This document shows positions 36,416 through 46,208 of a stretch of 64,000 nucleotides of DNA, one piece after another. How positions within the stretch are numbered: the first letter of the stretch is position 1; every line of letters starts with the position of its first letter. Location of the stretch: contig NZ_PFGL01000011.1 of NCBI RefSeq assembly GCF_002783505.1, forward strand, positions 1 through 64,000, written 5' to 3'. Below the pieces are notes generated by a model. That model ran no database searches and was not told the DNA's origin. It was given only the letters and a program-made list of their open reading frames with translations. This stretch comes from Shewanella sp. CG12_big_fil_rev_8_21_14_0_65_47_15 (lineage in GTDB: Bacteria; Pseudomonadota; Gammaproteobacteria; Enterobacterales; Shewanellaceae). The translations under genes and the position numbers were made by a program.

Positions 36416-38635
36416 TTAAAGGTTGATATAGGCCGCTAAGGTATCCTGGGGCAGTAACCAAGGTTGGCTCAGCCCCGAGTGCAATTCAGATAACCGCATG
36501 GGTTTATTGATGGCATACCCCTGGGCATAGTCCACACCTAAGGCTTGTAATTTAAGGCCTATTTGCTGGGATTCCACAAACTCGGCAACCACATCGAAAC
36601 CCATATCTTGCCCTAGTTGGCAGATCGCTTTGACTATGGCCTGATCGGCGGGATCGTCACAAATGTTAATCACGAACTGGCCATCCACTTTGACAAAATC
36701 CACGTTCAGACGCTTAAGGTAAGCAAAACTTGAAAAACCCGCACCAAAGTCATCGAGGGCTAACTTACATTTGAGAGGACGCAGGACCTCAATCAGTTTA
36801 GTCGCTTGATCTAACTGACTCACGGCGGCCGTCTCGGTGATCTCGATGCACAGTTTGTCCACCAGCTCAGGTTCGGTCATCAGTCGCATTTCGAGCCAAC
36901 CCATAAACTCGCTGTCCCCTAAGGAAGTCGCGGACAGATTGACTGACACTAAATCCAACTGTTGCCAAAGATCTAAATGACAACTTCCCCATTTGAGTAA
37001 ATTATCAATAACCCAAAGATCGACCTTAGAGGCTAAGTTATAACGCTCGGCGGCGGGTAAAAAAATTGCCGGTGAGACGATAGTGCCGTTCGCCTGCACC
37101 ATCCGCAGCAGGATTTCCAGATGCAGCCCCGATTCCTGACGATTTAATGGCACTATTGTTTGAAAATAGAGTTCGAACTGATTGAGGGCTAAGGCGCTGA
37201 CGATATCCACTGAGGCCATCATCTCAGTGTACAGACGGGTCATTTTGGGATCTTTGGCGCTGTATAAGTGCCAACCATTGCGGCCTTGATCCTTCGCAAG
37301 ACGACAGGCGGCGTCCGCTTGGCTCATCACGGTATAGATATCCGTCGCCGATTTATCGAACTTAGCGATCCCCATGCTGACGCTGACATTATGGCAACGG
37401 TTTTCCCAAACAAACTCATGATTAGCCAGTTGGGTACAGATCCGAGTGGCAATATGCTGCGCCGAATCTACATTGCTATAATGCATTAAAATGCCGAATT
37501 CATCGCCACCTAAGCGCGCGACAATATCCCCCTTGCGCACCAGCTGTTTAAGGCGTAATGCTAGTTGACACAATAGCTTATCACCTGCCTGATGGCCGCT
37601 GACATTATTGATGACTTGAAATTGATCGACATCGACAAAGGCCACGCAGGTGGGCATATCGTCCCGGGCTTGTAACAGATTGTCGAGCAATGCCTCAAAG
37701 TGCAAGCGGTTGGGTAAGCCCGTCAGCGCATCATAATTGGCATGAAAGGAGAGTTCATCGGCTAGACGATATTTCTCACTCACATCTTCGGCAATCATCA
37801 CTAGCGTGTCCCTATCACCATGGATCTGACTAAAACTTAACCTCAACCAATCCAGTTGATGCACTGATTTCAGCGGCAACTCGCACCAAGCCTGACCTAG
37901 TACTCCCTCGCGCACCATATGTAAGGTATCGATTAACATGGCATGCTCTTCTTCACGCACCATGCAAAATAGATCATAACCGTGTTGCACGGGTAACGTC
38001 TGCTGCGCCACCTTATTCAACATCGTCAGTTGATTATGTTTATCGAGTAAGGCACAGGCTAAGGGCAATTGATTAAACACTTCACGGTATTTATGCTCAC
38101 TCGCCAGCATATCGTGGGCAATGCGGGTCAGCTCCATGGCCGAGCCTATCATCACTGCGGCATGGTTAAACTCATGGATAAATTCATCGCTCCACTCGCA
38201 GCATTCGGAGCAATTTACCGCCCCCAATGCAATCCGAGTTTGACCGAATACCACGGGGGGCAATACCAATAGACTCTTAACATGCCAGTCCCTTAGCAGG
38301 GCTCGCTCCTCCTGCGCATCCGCAGGTAAGGTATTGACATCTGGCAGGTTTAACAGACGGGGACTGCGTACCAAGGAGCGGAAAAATGGCATTCTCGCCA
38401 GGGGCCAGACTCGGGTCTGTTGCCCTTGGGTAAATTGCGGTTTTAAATAAAGATTGCGGGTACGTAAATGATCGAGGGATTGGCTACCAGTCAACACGAA
38501 CACCCCATCACAGTGGAGTTGTAGGGTGATTGTTTCTAGGGCTCGGTCAACATTTTGCTCTAGGGTTTCTAGCGGTGTTTCGCTAAAAATGGTCACCAGT
38601 GCCTGTTGGAGTGAATTTGTTAAACCATCTGACAT
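36416..38635 (-). CDS. GAF-PAS-GGDEF-EAL cyclic-di-GMP protein
   Basis: This 739-residue cytoplasmic c-di-GMP enzyme has no membrane segment. An N-terminal GAF-like domain (about 1-170) and a PAS domain (about 175-290) precede a GGDEF domain with intact RLGGDEF and an EAL domain. In the latter the signature reads EILLR, with the metal-binding Glu kept. Further EAL motifs, ITETAAV, LDDFGAGFSSF and VDGQFV, are recognisable. Both synthesis and breakdown are therefore possible, with GAF/PAS signals probably setting the balance. It ends about 80 bases upstream of hrpB on the same strand and is divergent from the phosphodiesterase gene. Confidence 0.9.
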   Translation of the reverse strand: MSDGLTNSLQQALVTIFSETPLETLEQNVDRALETITLQLHCDGVFVLTGSQSLDHLRTRNLYLKPQFTQGQQTRVWPLARMPFFRSLVRSPRLLNLPDVNTLPADAQEERALLRDWHVKSLLVLPPVVFGQTRIALGAVNCSECCEWSDEFIHEFNHAAVMIGSAMELTRIAHDMLASEHKYREVFNQLPLACALLDKHNQLTMLNKVAQQTLPVQHGYDLFCMVREEEHAMLIDTLHMVREGVLGQAWCELPLKSVHQLDWLRLSFSQIHGDRDTLVMIAEDVSEKYRLADELSFHANYDALTGLPNRLHFEALLDNLLQARDDMPTCVAFVDVDQFQVINNVSGHQAGDKLLCQLALRLKQLVRKGDIVARLGGDEFGILMHYSNVDSAQHIATRICTQLANHEFVWENRCHNVSVSMGIAKFDKSATDIYTVMSQADAACRLAKDQGRNGWHLYSAKDPKMTRLYTEMMASVDIVSALALNQFELYFQTIVPLNRQESGLHLEILLRMVQANGTIVSPAIFLPAAERYNLASKVDLWVIDNLLKWGSCHLDLWQQLDLVSVNLSATSLGDSEFMGWLEMRLMTEPELVDKLCIEITETAAVSQLDQATKLIEVLRPLKCKLALDDFGAGFSSFAYLKRLNVDFVKVDGQFVINICDDPADQAIVKAICQLGQDMGFDVVAEFVESQQIGLKLQALGVDYAQGYAINKPMRLSELHSGLSQPWLLPQDTLAAYINL

Positions 38636-38807
38636 GTAAAGGTATTTCCTTACCTAAAACGCTATTTAAAGTATTATCGCCATGCATTGAGTATAGAAGC
38701 TCACACAAACAATGCTTGTATGCCAATACCATTGCATAATAAAAGCACGATCGAACAAAAGCATAGCTTATTCTTTAGATATAGATTGCGATTCTCAGGA
38801 GAAACAC

Positions 38808-39365
38808 TTGTTACAGCGATTATTTCTTGGGTTTGCGCCGACGGAAATACAGCGGCAGCAACTGGGACAATTACAGCACATCTTAGCCAGCAGCCTTAAT
38901 CCAACGGCCAAGGGTGTCACGACTGCCAATTTCCATTTAACCCTCGCATTTCTCGGTAGAGTCACAGAATCCCAACGCCAACAGTTGATAAATATTCTTG
39001 ATGTATTAGATAAGCCGCGATTGAGTGTTCGACTTCACCAAATCGCCCTCTGGCCAAAGGCACAGGTCTGCTGTTTGAAGGGGACTGAGGTTGGCGCAGA
39101 GCTAGCCCTATTGGCCGAGCAAACCCAAGCCATAGTGCGCGATTTAGGGCTGCATGTGAGTGAGCACGCCTTTCATCCCCATATCAGTTTATTTAGAAAG
39201 GCCAAAAATCTCAGCCTAGCCCAGGAGACCTGCTTAAGCTCATTGCCGAATATGCCCTTTCACGAACTAGTATTAGTGCCCGATGCCCTACATTTATATC
39301 ATTCGGCGAGCACTCAATCGGGAGTCGAATATCGCCTACTACACACTTGGCCACTTGGGAAATAG
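38808..39365 (+). CDS. thpR: RNA 2',3'-cyclic phosphodiesterase (ThpR/LigT)
   Basis: This is a 2H-phosphoesterase of about 185 residues. Both catalytic HxTx/HxSx motifs are present: FHLTLAFLG and FHPHISLF. Such enzymes open 2',3'-cyclic phosphates on RNA, and were first seen as 2'-5' RNA ligases. The reading frame extends up to 38712, but the N-terminus typical of the family begins LQRLFLGFAP, and a TTG at 38808 has AGGAG six bases upstream, so I call a TTG start. It is divergent from the c-di-GMP gene and convergent with the Sel1-repeat gene. Confidence 0.88.
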   Translation: MLQRLFLGFAPTEIQRQQLGQLQHILASSLNPTAKGVTTANFHLTLAFLGRVTESQRQQLINILDVLDKPRLSVRLHQIALWPKAQVCCLKGTEVGAELALLAEQTQAIVRDLGLHVSEHAFHPHISLFRKAKNLSLAQETCLSSLPNMPFHELVLVPDALHLYHSASTQSGVEYRLLHTWPLGK

Positions 39366-39378
39366 GCTTGAATTTATC

Positions 39379-39409
39379 TAAAAAAATAGCCCGAACGGAT
39401 CCGGGCTAT
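39379..39409 (-). terminator. Terminator after the Sel1-repeat gene
   Basis: ATAGCCCG/CGGGCTAT forms an 8-bp stem with a long T-run on the minus strand. It separates the convergent phosphodiesterase and Sel1-repeat genes. Confidence 0.85.
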
Positions 39410-39438
39410 ACAATCTTTCATCGACAACGGAAGAGGGG

Positions 39439-40218
39439 TTATTCTAGCAAACGAACGGCTTCACGGTAGGCGCGCTTTTGTTCATAGGTCTGTAAGCGCT
39501 GCATAAACTCGTTAGTTTTAGTGATCTCTGCGCTCATTTTTAATGCTTCGATGGCTTTTTGTTGTGTCGAAATTGCCGCACCAAAATCCCCTATTTCTGC
39601 ATAGGCGGCGGCGAGATTATCGAGGTTTGTCGGATCGTTCTCATTCACTTTGAGCAACTGTAGGGATAACTCGACCGCTTTATTGCCATCTCGATATTCG
39701 GCTTCTGGGCAAGTTGCTAAGATCCACGCCACATTACCTAGGGCGACATCATCACCCACTTGGGTAAATTGCTCGACCGCCTTACCACAATTACGAACTA
39801 CGCCATCCCCCCCAGAAGCATAAATAAAGCCTAAACGAAACTGGGCCCAGCGACTACCACGTTCGCCCATTGTCTTATACCAATGTTCAGCGACCGCTAA
39901 ATCACGCTTAACTAACTGTCCTTCAAAGGAAAGGTCTGCCAGAGTTTGTTGTGCTTTTTCATGTTGTTGCTCGGCGGCGAGCGACATCCAATGCACCCCA
40001 GACGGCACTTCCTGTGCGACGAAGCGCCCGGAGAGATACATCAGCCCCAATAAAAATTGGGCATCGGCATCGCCCTGCGCTGCTTGTACTTGAATATGCA
40101 CAAATTTACTCGCCGCAATTTCATTTGCGGGTTGTGGGATAGAAAAGGCGTGTGCCGCCGTGCTAAGTCCAACGACTACAGTTAAACCTGCACCTAAAAC
40201 CCATTGTCTGTATTTCAC
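39439..40218 (-). CDS. Exported Sel1/TPR-repeat protein
   Basis: This 259-residue protein has a signal peptide (VLGAGLTVVVGLSTAAHA) and Sel1-like repeats such as GDADAQFLLGLMYLSGRFV and GSRWAQFRLGFIYASGG. A more ordinary tetratricopeptide-like pair near the C-terminus (NLDNLAAAYAEIGDFGAAIST) follows. These helical repeats bind partners rather than catalyse reactions. No operon neighbour shows the partner; it is divergent from crp across a 400-base gap. Periplasmic location is inferred from the signal peptide. Confidence 0.82.
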   Translation of the reverse strand: MKYRQWVLGAGLTVVVGLSTAAHAFSIPQPANEIAASKFVHIQVQAAQGDADAQFLLGLMYLSGRFVAQEVPSGVHWMSLAAEQQHEKAQQTLADLSFEGQLVKRDLAVAEHWYKTMGERGSRWAQFRLGFIYASGGDGVVRNCGKAVEQFTQVGDDVALGNVAWILATCPEAEYRDGNKAVELSLQLLKVNENDPTNLDNLAAAYAEIGDFGAAISTQQKAIEALKMSAEITKTNEFMQRLQTYEQKRAYREAVRLLE

Positions 40219-40619
40219 GTCCTAACCTCTTTCAAAAGCAACCGCACAACAAAGTTAGCCTGAATTTAGCCCATAAGTCGAGCCATAATCGTGTTTATCC
40301 TACGACTAAATGAAGCAGACAAGACTAAAATAGCCCAAATGAACCCCCGCATTGGTCATCATTTTCTTTATTTCGGTTATAAAAGGATTCCTAAGATGTG
40401 ATTCACTCTACAGAGTTAGGTGAATCCAATGAGTTTCACGCCGATTTAGTTGACTTAAATCACTAAAGTAGCAAAATGAACTCTAATTTTAGAGAGTTAA
40501 TTGCATTTATTCGTTCATTCTAAACTAAGACTTTCATCAAGTTTTTATCTGTTTAATTGACGTAAAATGCTTATTTAGAATATCCTTACTTTCGTTTTAA
40601 TCAATCGAGGAACACCAAC
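40219..40619. other. Divergent promoter region between the Sel1-repeat gene and crp
   Basis: This AT-rich 401-base region has two inverted repeats: GATTCAC..GTGAATC near 40400-40430 and CTCTAA/TTAGAG near 40481-40494. It also has an FNR-like box at 40450-40463. No reading frame is present. Confidence 0.5.
40450..40463. promoter_or_regulatory. Candidate FNR/EtrA-type box upstream of crp
   Basis: TTGACTTAAATCAC matches the TTGAT-N4-ATCAA consensus at eight of ten bases, about 160 bases upstream of the crp ATG. A Crp-family site of either kind would fit control of crp by itself or by EtrA. Confidence 0.35.
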
Positions 40620-41255
40620 ATGGCTCTGATTGGTAAGCCAAAACCGGACCCAACTTTGGAATGGTTTTTATCACACTGTCACATTCATAAGTACCCTGCA
40701 AAGAGTACCCTTATCCATGCAGGTGAAGACTCAGACACCCTTTATTACATCGTAAAAGGTTCTGTCGCGGTATTGATTAAAGATGAAGAAGGTAAGGAGA
40801 TGATCCTTTCGTATCTTAATCAAGGCGACTTTATCGGTGAACTAGGGTTATTTGAAGAACAAGCCGAGCGTACTGCTTGGGTTCGTGCAAAGCAAGCCTG
40901 TGAAATTGCTGAAATTTCTTACAAGAAATTCAAGCAACTTATCCAAGTTAATCCAGAAATTCTGATGAAACTGTCTGCGCAAATGGCCTATCGCCTCCAA
41001 AGCACCAGTCAGAAAGTCGGCAATTTAGCGTTTCTTGATGTGGCTGGTCGCATTGCCCAAACCCTATTGCACTTAGCAAAACAGCCCGATGCTATGACGC
41101 ACCCCGATGGCATGCAGATTAAGATCACCCGTCAGGAGATTGGTCAGATCGTCGGTTGCTCCCGTGAGACCGTAGGTCGTATCTTAAAGATGCTCGAAGA
41201 GCAGAATCTGATCCAAGCACACGGTAAAACCATAGTGGTTTACGGCACCCGTTAA
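40620..41255 (+). CDS. crp: cAMP receptor protein Crp
   Basis: This global transcription regulator has 211 residues and is nearly colinear with E. coli CRP. The cAMP-binding beta-roll includes [20 protein letters not shown] and [12 protein letters not shown] with the AERTAW contact segment. The C-terminal helix-turn-helix reads [21 protein letters not shown], with the DNA-contacting R-E-T-V-G-R preserved. In Shewanella, Crp controls anaerobic respiration as well as carbon use. RBS GAGG lies ahead of the ATG, and a terminator follows. It is probably self-regulated; candidate sites lie upstream. Confidence 0.97.
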   Translation: MALIGKPKPDPTLEWFLSHCHIHKYPAKSTLIHAGEDSDTLYYIVKGSVAVLIKDEEGKEMILSYLNQGDFIGELGLFEEQAERTAWVRAKQACEIAEISYKKFKQLIQVNPEILMKLSAQMAYRLQSTSQKVGNLAFLDVAGRIAQTLLHLAKQPDAMTHPDGMQIKITRQEIGQIVGCSRETVGRILKMLEEQNLIQAHGKTIVVYGTR

Positions 41256-41293
41256 GTTAGTCTTCAGCTTGATTTAAGCCTGCTTCATTAAAG

Positions 41294-41323
41294 TGGCCTA
41301 GCATAAACTCTAGGCCATTTTTT
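41294..41323 (+). terminator. Terminator after crp
   Basis: TGGCCTAG/CTAGGCCA forms an 8-bp perfect stem followed by TTTTTT, just before the PepSY gene. Confidence 0.88.
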
Positions 41324-41336
41324 ATTGGGAGCACAA

Positions 41337-41684
41337 ATGAAACGGCTGTTTTTTATCTGTTTTTTTAGTCTGTTCACGCTGCTGCATCCGACAATAATTT
41401 ATGCCGAGCCCATTGAATTAGAACATTATCAGGCTAAGGCCTTAGTTAACTCTGGCCAAATACTGTCGCTCAATGGCGCCCTTAGCGTCGTGGACCAATT
41501 TTGCCAAGGTGAACTAATTGACGCCCATCTCTATCAGGAAGATCATAAATGGCGCTATGATTTACAAATCAAAGTTCAGCGCGGCCAAATAGTGAATCTG
41601 AGCATCGATGCCACTAATGGCCAACCCGTGCACTCCATAGTATTACCGAGCGAATGTCGAAAACATGAAACTGCTACTCGTTGA
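41337..41684 (+). CDS. PepSY-like exported protein
   Basis: This encodes about 115 residues: a signal peptide (MKRLFFICFFSLFTLLHPTIIYA), then a PepSY-like fold in which ELIDAHLYQEDHKWRYDLQIKV and VNLSIDATNGQPV are recognisable. PepSY domains are often linked to two-component sensors as inhibitors or signal inputs. Here the gene overlaps the response-regulator start by 20 bases, indicating one operon with the regulator and kinase. I use the ATG at 41337 with GGGAG upstream rather than the TTG at 41325. Confidence 0.8.
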   Translation: MKRLFFICFFSLFTLLHPTIIYAEPIELEHYQAKALVNSGQILSLNGALSVVDQFCQGELIDAHLYQEDHKWRYDLQIKVQRGQIVNLSIDATNGQPVHSIVLPSECRKHETATR

Positions 41685-42339
41685 AGATAACCCTATGCTA
41701 GTCACTGAGCTGGAGAAACAACTCAAACTCGCTGGCTATGTGACCGATATTACCGATAAAGCGCTCGAAGCCGATTACCTCATTAAAGAAACCCAATACG
41801 ATTGCGTGATCTTAGATATTGGCCTACCCGATGGTAATGGACTCGAACTGCTCGAAGGCTGGCGTGATCAGGGGATAAGCACCCCAGTCATTATGTTAAC
41901 TGCACGCAGCCAATGGCATGAAAAAGTCGAAGGTTTTAATGCGGGCGCCGATGATTACTTAGGTAAGCCCTTCCATACACAGGAGCTATTGGCGCGCATT
42001 CAAGCGTTGATCCACCGCGCCCACGGCCGCTTGAATACCTCGAGCAAACAACTGAGCTATGGCGGCGTCACCTTAGATGAAGCCGAACAAACGGTGAAAG
42101 TTGCCGAGCACATTTTTGAGCTGACGGCGATGGAGTTTAAGCTACTCAAAATCTTCCTTATGTCACCTAAGAAATTGTTATCTAAGGCACAGCTTACCGA
42201 TAAGCTATATCAATTTGACGACGAGAAAGAAAGCAATGTAGTCGAAGTCTATGTGACCCATCTGCGTAAAAAGCTTGGCAAAACCGCCATCGAGACCCGC
42301 CGTGGTCAAGGTTATATCTTCCACGGCATTATTGAATGA
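41665..42339 (+). CDS. OmpR-family response regulator (PhoP/QseB-like)
   Basis: This is a 224-residue response regulator. The receiver (LLLVEDNPMLV, phospho-acceptor in VILDIGLPDGNG, LGKPF switch Lys) is joined to a winged-helix domain ending ETRRGQGYIF. Sequence style is close to PhoP and QseB. It overlaps the PepSY gene by 20 bases and the kinase start by 4 (ATGA). Targets are unknown; the pair could respond to divalent cations or antimicrobial peptides if truly PhoP-like, which is only inference. Confidence 0.92.
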   Translation: MKLLLVEDNPMLVTELEKQLKLAGYVTDITDKALEADYLIKETQYDCVILDIGLPDGNGLELLEGWRDQGISTPVIMLTARSQWHEKVEGFNAGADDYLGKPFHTQELLARIQALIHRAHGRLNTSSKQLSYGGVTLDEAEQTVKVAEHIFELTAMEFKLLKIFLMSPKKLLSKAQLTDKLYQFDDEKESNVVEVYVTHLRKKLGKTAIETRRGQGYIFHGIIE

Positions 42340-43664
42340 TCTCGATCCGTACTAAGCTCAGTTTATGGTTAACGGGCTTATTAGTGTTAGGCACTGTTAT
42401 TGGGCTCATATTGTTTGAGTCCATGCTGCGCCAAGCCTTCCACGACTCTATTATCAATCGATTAGAAGAAGATCTCGAACACATTATGTTGGCGACCCAT
42501 ATCAACAATGGGGAGATCCACATAGATCAGAGCCAACTTTCCAGCTTTTACAAACCCGCCTATTCGGGCCGCTATTTCCAACTTAACTTACCCACAGAGA
42601 TCATTCGCTCCCGCTCCCTGTGGGATATGCAGTTAGATATCGAGCCCCTAGCCCCCAAGCAAACCCGAGTATGGCAGGCAAAAGGGCCTAAAAACAATGA
42701 TATGCAATTGCTGTCCCTAGGGTTAAATTCCAGCAGTGCCAATGTGACCGCGACCCTCACAGTGGCCCAAGACCTGAGTATCGGTAGACGGGTGTTTAGC
42801 GAGGTCTATGGTACTAAGCTTGGGGTCAATCTGGTGATGCTCGTGGCGATGATCGCTGGCATCTTCTTGATCCTGCGACAATCCTTTAAACCCGTCAAAC
42901 ATATACAGCATGCCCTTTCGCGCCTACAGGAGGGAGAAATCAACGCATTAGAGTTGAATAATCTCCCGCCCGAGGTGCAACCATTAGCCAAAACCTACAA
43001 TGAGCTGCTCGAATACACCGCCAAGCAAATTGAGCGTAGCCGTAATAATTTAGGCAACTTAAGTCATGGGCTGAAAACCCCATTAGCCGTGATGCAGCAG
43101 CAGGTTGAGGCCCTCGGTCTTAGGGACCCCGACACCGCTATTGCCCTACAGCAACAGCTGGATGCTATCCATAAAATGGTCGAACGTAAGCTCGCCGCGG
43201 CAAGGATCACCGGCGACATGCTTCCCGCTGCGCAATTGGTGATCCCAAGGGACTTACACAGCCTTGCCAACACCTTGCATAAGGTTCATCGGCATAAGTC
43301 GATTAGTTGTGAGTTTGAGATCGATCCCACTATATTGCGTCTGCCCATCCACCGTGAAGACGGCATGGAACTCCTAGGCAATCTGTTAGATAACGCCTTT
43401 AAGTGGGCCCAGAGCCGAGTGAACGTACAGCTATCCCGTCAGCAGGAACGGATCTTGCTTTATATCGACGATGATGGGCCGGGTGTCGCGGGTGATGAAT
43501 TGGATAAACTCACCCAACGGGGCATAAGGCTCGATGAATCTGTGATGGGACACGGTTTAGGTTTATCGATAGTGAAGGAGATTGCCGAGCAATATGGTAT
43601 TGAACTTAACTTTAACCATAGCGCTCGCCTAGGCGGACTTGGGATCGAACTGCGCTTCAGCTAA
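42336..43664 (+). CDS. Sensor histidine kinase (PhoQ-like)
   Basis: This 442-residue membrane kinase has two membrane helices (about 10-30 and 168-188) around a periplasmic sensor of about 135 residues. A HAMP-like linker, the H-box NLSHGLKTPLAVM, N-box LLDNAFKWA and ATP-lid motifs DDDGPGV and GHGLGLSIVKEI follow. It is the partner of the overlapping regulator upstream; the PepSY protein of the same operon may modulate it. A bidirectional terminator follows. Confidence 0.92.
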   Translation: MISIRTKLSLWLTGLLVLGTVIGLILFESMLRQAFHDSIINRLEEDLEHIMLATHINNGEIHIDQSQLSSFYKPAYSGRYFQLNLPTEIIRSRSLWDMQLDIEPLAPKQTRVWQAKGPKNNDMQLLSLGLNSSSANVTATLTVAQDLSIGRRVFSEVYGTKLGVNLVMLVAMIAGIFLILRQSFKPVKHIQHALSRLQEGEINALELNNLPPEVQPLAKTYNELLEYTAKQIERSRNNLGNLSHGLKTPLAVMQQQVEALGLRDPDTAIALQQQLDAIHKMVERKLAAARITGDMLPAAQLVIPRDLHSLANTLHKVHRHKSISCEFEIDPTILRLPIHREDGMELLGNLLDNAFKWAQSRVNVQLSRQQERILLYIDDDGPGVAGDELDKLTQRGIRLDESVMGHGLGLSIVKEIAEQYGIELNFNHSARLGGLGIELRFS

Positions 43665-43683
43665 CCCAGTTTACCCCATATAA

Positions 43684-43709
43684 AAACGCCATCAAAGGAT
43701 GGCGTTTTT
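43684..43709. terminator. Bidirectional terminator between convergent genes
   Basis: AAACGCCATC/GATGGCGTTT forms a 10-bp stem with a 4-base loop, with T-runs on both strands. It ends both the kinase operon and the DUF1338 gene. Confidence 0.9.
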
Positions 43710-43739
43710 ATACACATCTCTAGGTAACACCTTAATAAT

Positions 43740-44543
43740 TTAGACTTTATTCACGTTTGTGCTTTCAAAAATTTTATCGGCAGAGGCGGCCACAAAACCG
43801 GTATAAAGCTCACCATTCGCCTTTGGATAACGCAGGGCAAATTCGTAGAAACAGCTTGGGATTTCCACCGTCATATCGGTGAATTCAACCGCAATTTTAT
43901 CGGCCATAGTCGATGACTGTTCGAGTAACACATCGGCCGAGCCCTTAATTTCACCGCCGGCAGAATTAAGCACAAATCCCACCTGTTTCAAGGTGTTATT
44001 TACCGTTTGCAGCGAATGATAACCGTCGAGATGATTGACCGACACAGTGAAATGGTTCGCGCGGTAACCAAACGCGGCCACCCAAGCGGCGTATTCACTC
44101 TCGGCCAACAGATCTTGATAGGTTTGATAATCCAATGACCAATGGCGACCCGAATAGATAAAATTATCCGCCGTCGTCGCAGCGTCATCCACCTGGGCGA
44201 TTAAACCTTGAATGGTCGCTTGTAGCGCAGGGCTAAACTCTTCCACCAGCAGCTCAGAGATAAACACTTTAGGCTGGGTTGAGTCAGGATGCTCAAAATG
44301 CTTAGCGATTAATTTCTTCTGTTCAAACTGATAGTCACCACAAGCAACGTAGCCCAGTGAGGTGAAATGCGCCGCCAACACATCCAAATTCACCTTAGCG
44401 ATATTGAAAGTACGCAGGGCGATATGATCATTGATGATCGCCTTACCATCACCGAGTAGTGCGTGTACTTTCGCCGCTGAAGGGGTCATCTGAATATAGT
44501 CTTGCCATAAAGCGGCAAACAACGCATTAATATCTGTGTGCAT
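43740..44543 (-). CDS. DUF1338 enzyme, 2-oxoadipate dioxygenase/decarboxylase-like
   Basis: This 267-residue protein belongs to the DUF1338 family, whose characterised members (HglS/YdcJ type) are Fe(II) enzymes turning 2-oxoadipate into 2-hydroxyglutarate in lysine catabolism. Candidate metal ligands are His in NDHIALRTF and NHFTVSVNHL and a Glu in the C-terminal segment. The ATG at 44543 has GTGGAG upstream; the frame start at 44555 is four codons too early. It is not closely coupled to a dehydrogenase or transaminase of lysine breakdown, but follows the arginine-succinyl genes on the same strand, so a place in amino-acid catabolism is plausible. Confidence 0.82.
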   Translation of the reverse strand: MHTDINALFAALWQDYIQMTPSAAKVHALLGDGKAIINDHIALRTFNIAKVNLDVLAAHFTSLGYVACGDYQFEQKKLIAKHFEHPDSTQPKVFISELLVEEFSPALQATIQGLIAQVDDAATTADNFIYSGRHWSLDYQTYQDLLAESEYAAWVAAFGYRANHFTVSVNHLDGYHSLQTVNNTLKQVGFVLNSAGGEIKGSADVLLEQSSTMADKIAVEFTDMTVEIPSCFYEFALRYPKANGELYTGFVAASADKIFESTNVNKV

Positions 44544-44668
44544 AAAAAACTCCACTTACGGTGCCCGCGGCGATTCATAGGGTTTGCCGCAGCACTGATG
44601 TAACGACTTAACGACTACTGCCACTATGTCTGACAGTAAAAGTCTACATAAGGTTACTGCTTGTTATT

Positions 44669-44695
44669 AAAAAAGGAAGAGCATTCGCCCTTCCT
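44669..44695 (-). terminator. Terminator after astD
   Basis: On the minus strand AGGAAG/CTTCCT (with a 10-base loop) is followed by TTTTT, 40 bases past the astD stop. Confidence 0.75.
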
Positions 44696-44738
44696 CCTGT
44701 TTACTTCAATCAATTGATTTTATTGATAACTAAGACGC

Positions 44739-46202
<1,464 letters not shown>

Positions 46203-46208
46203 TTATTC

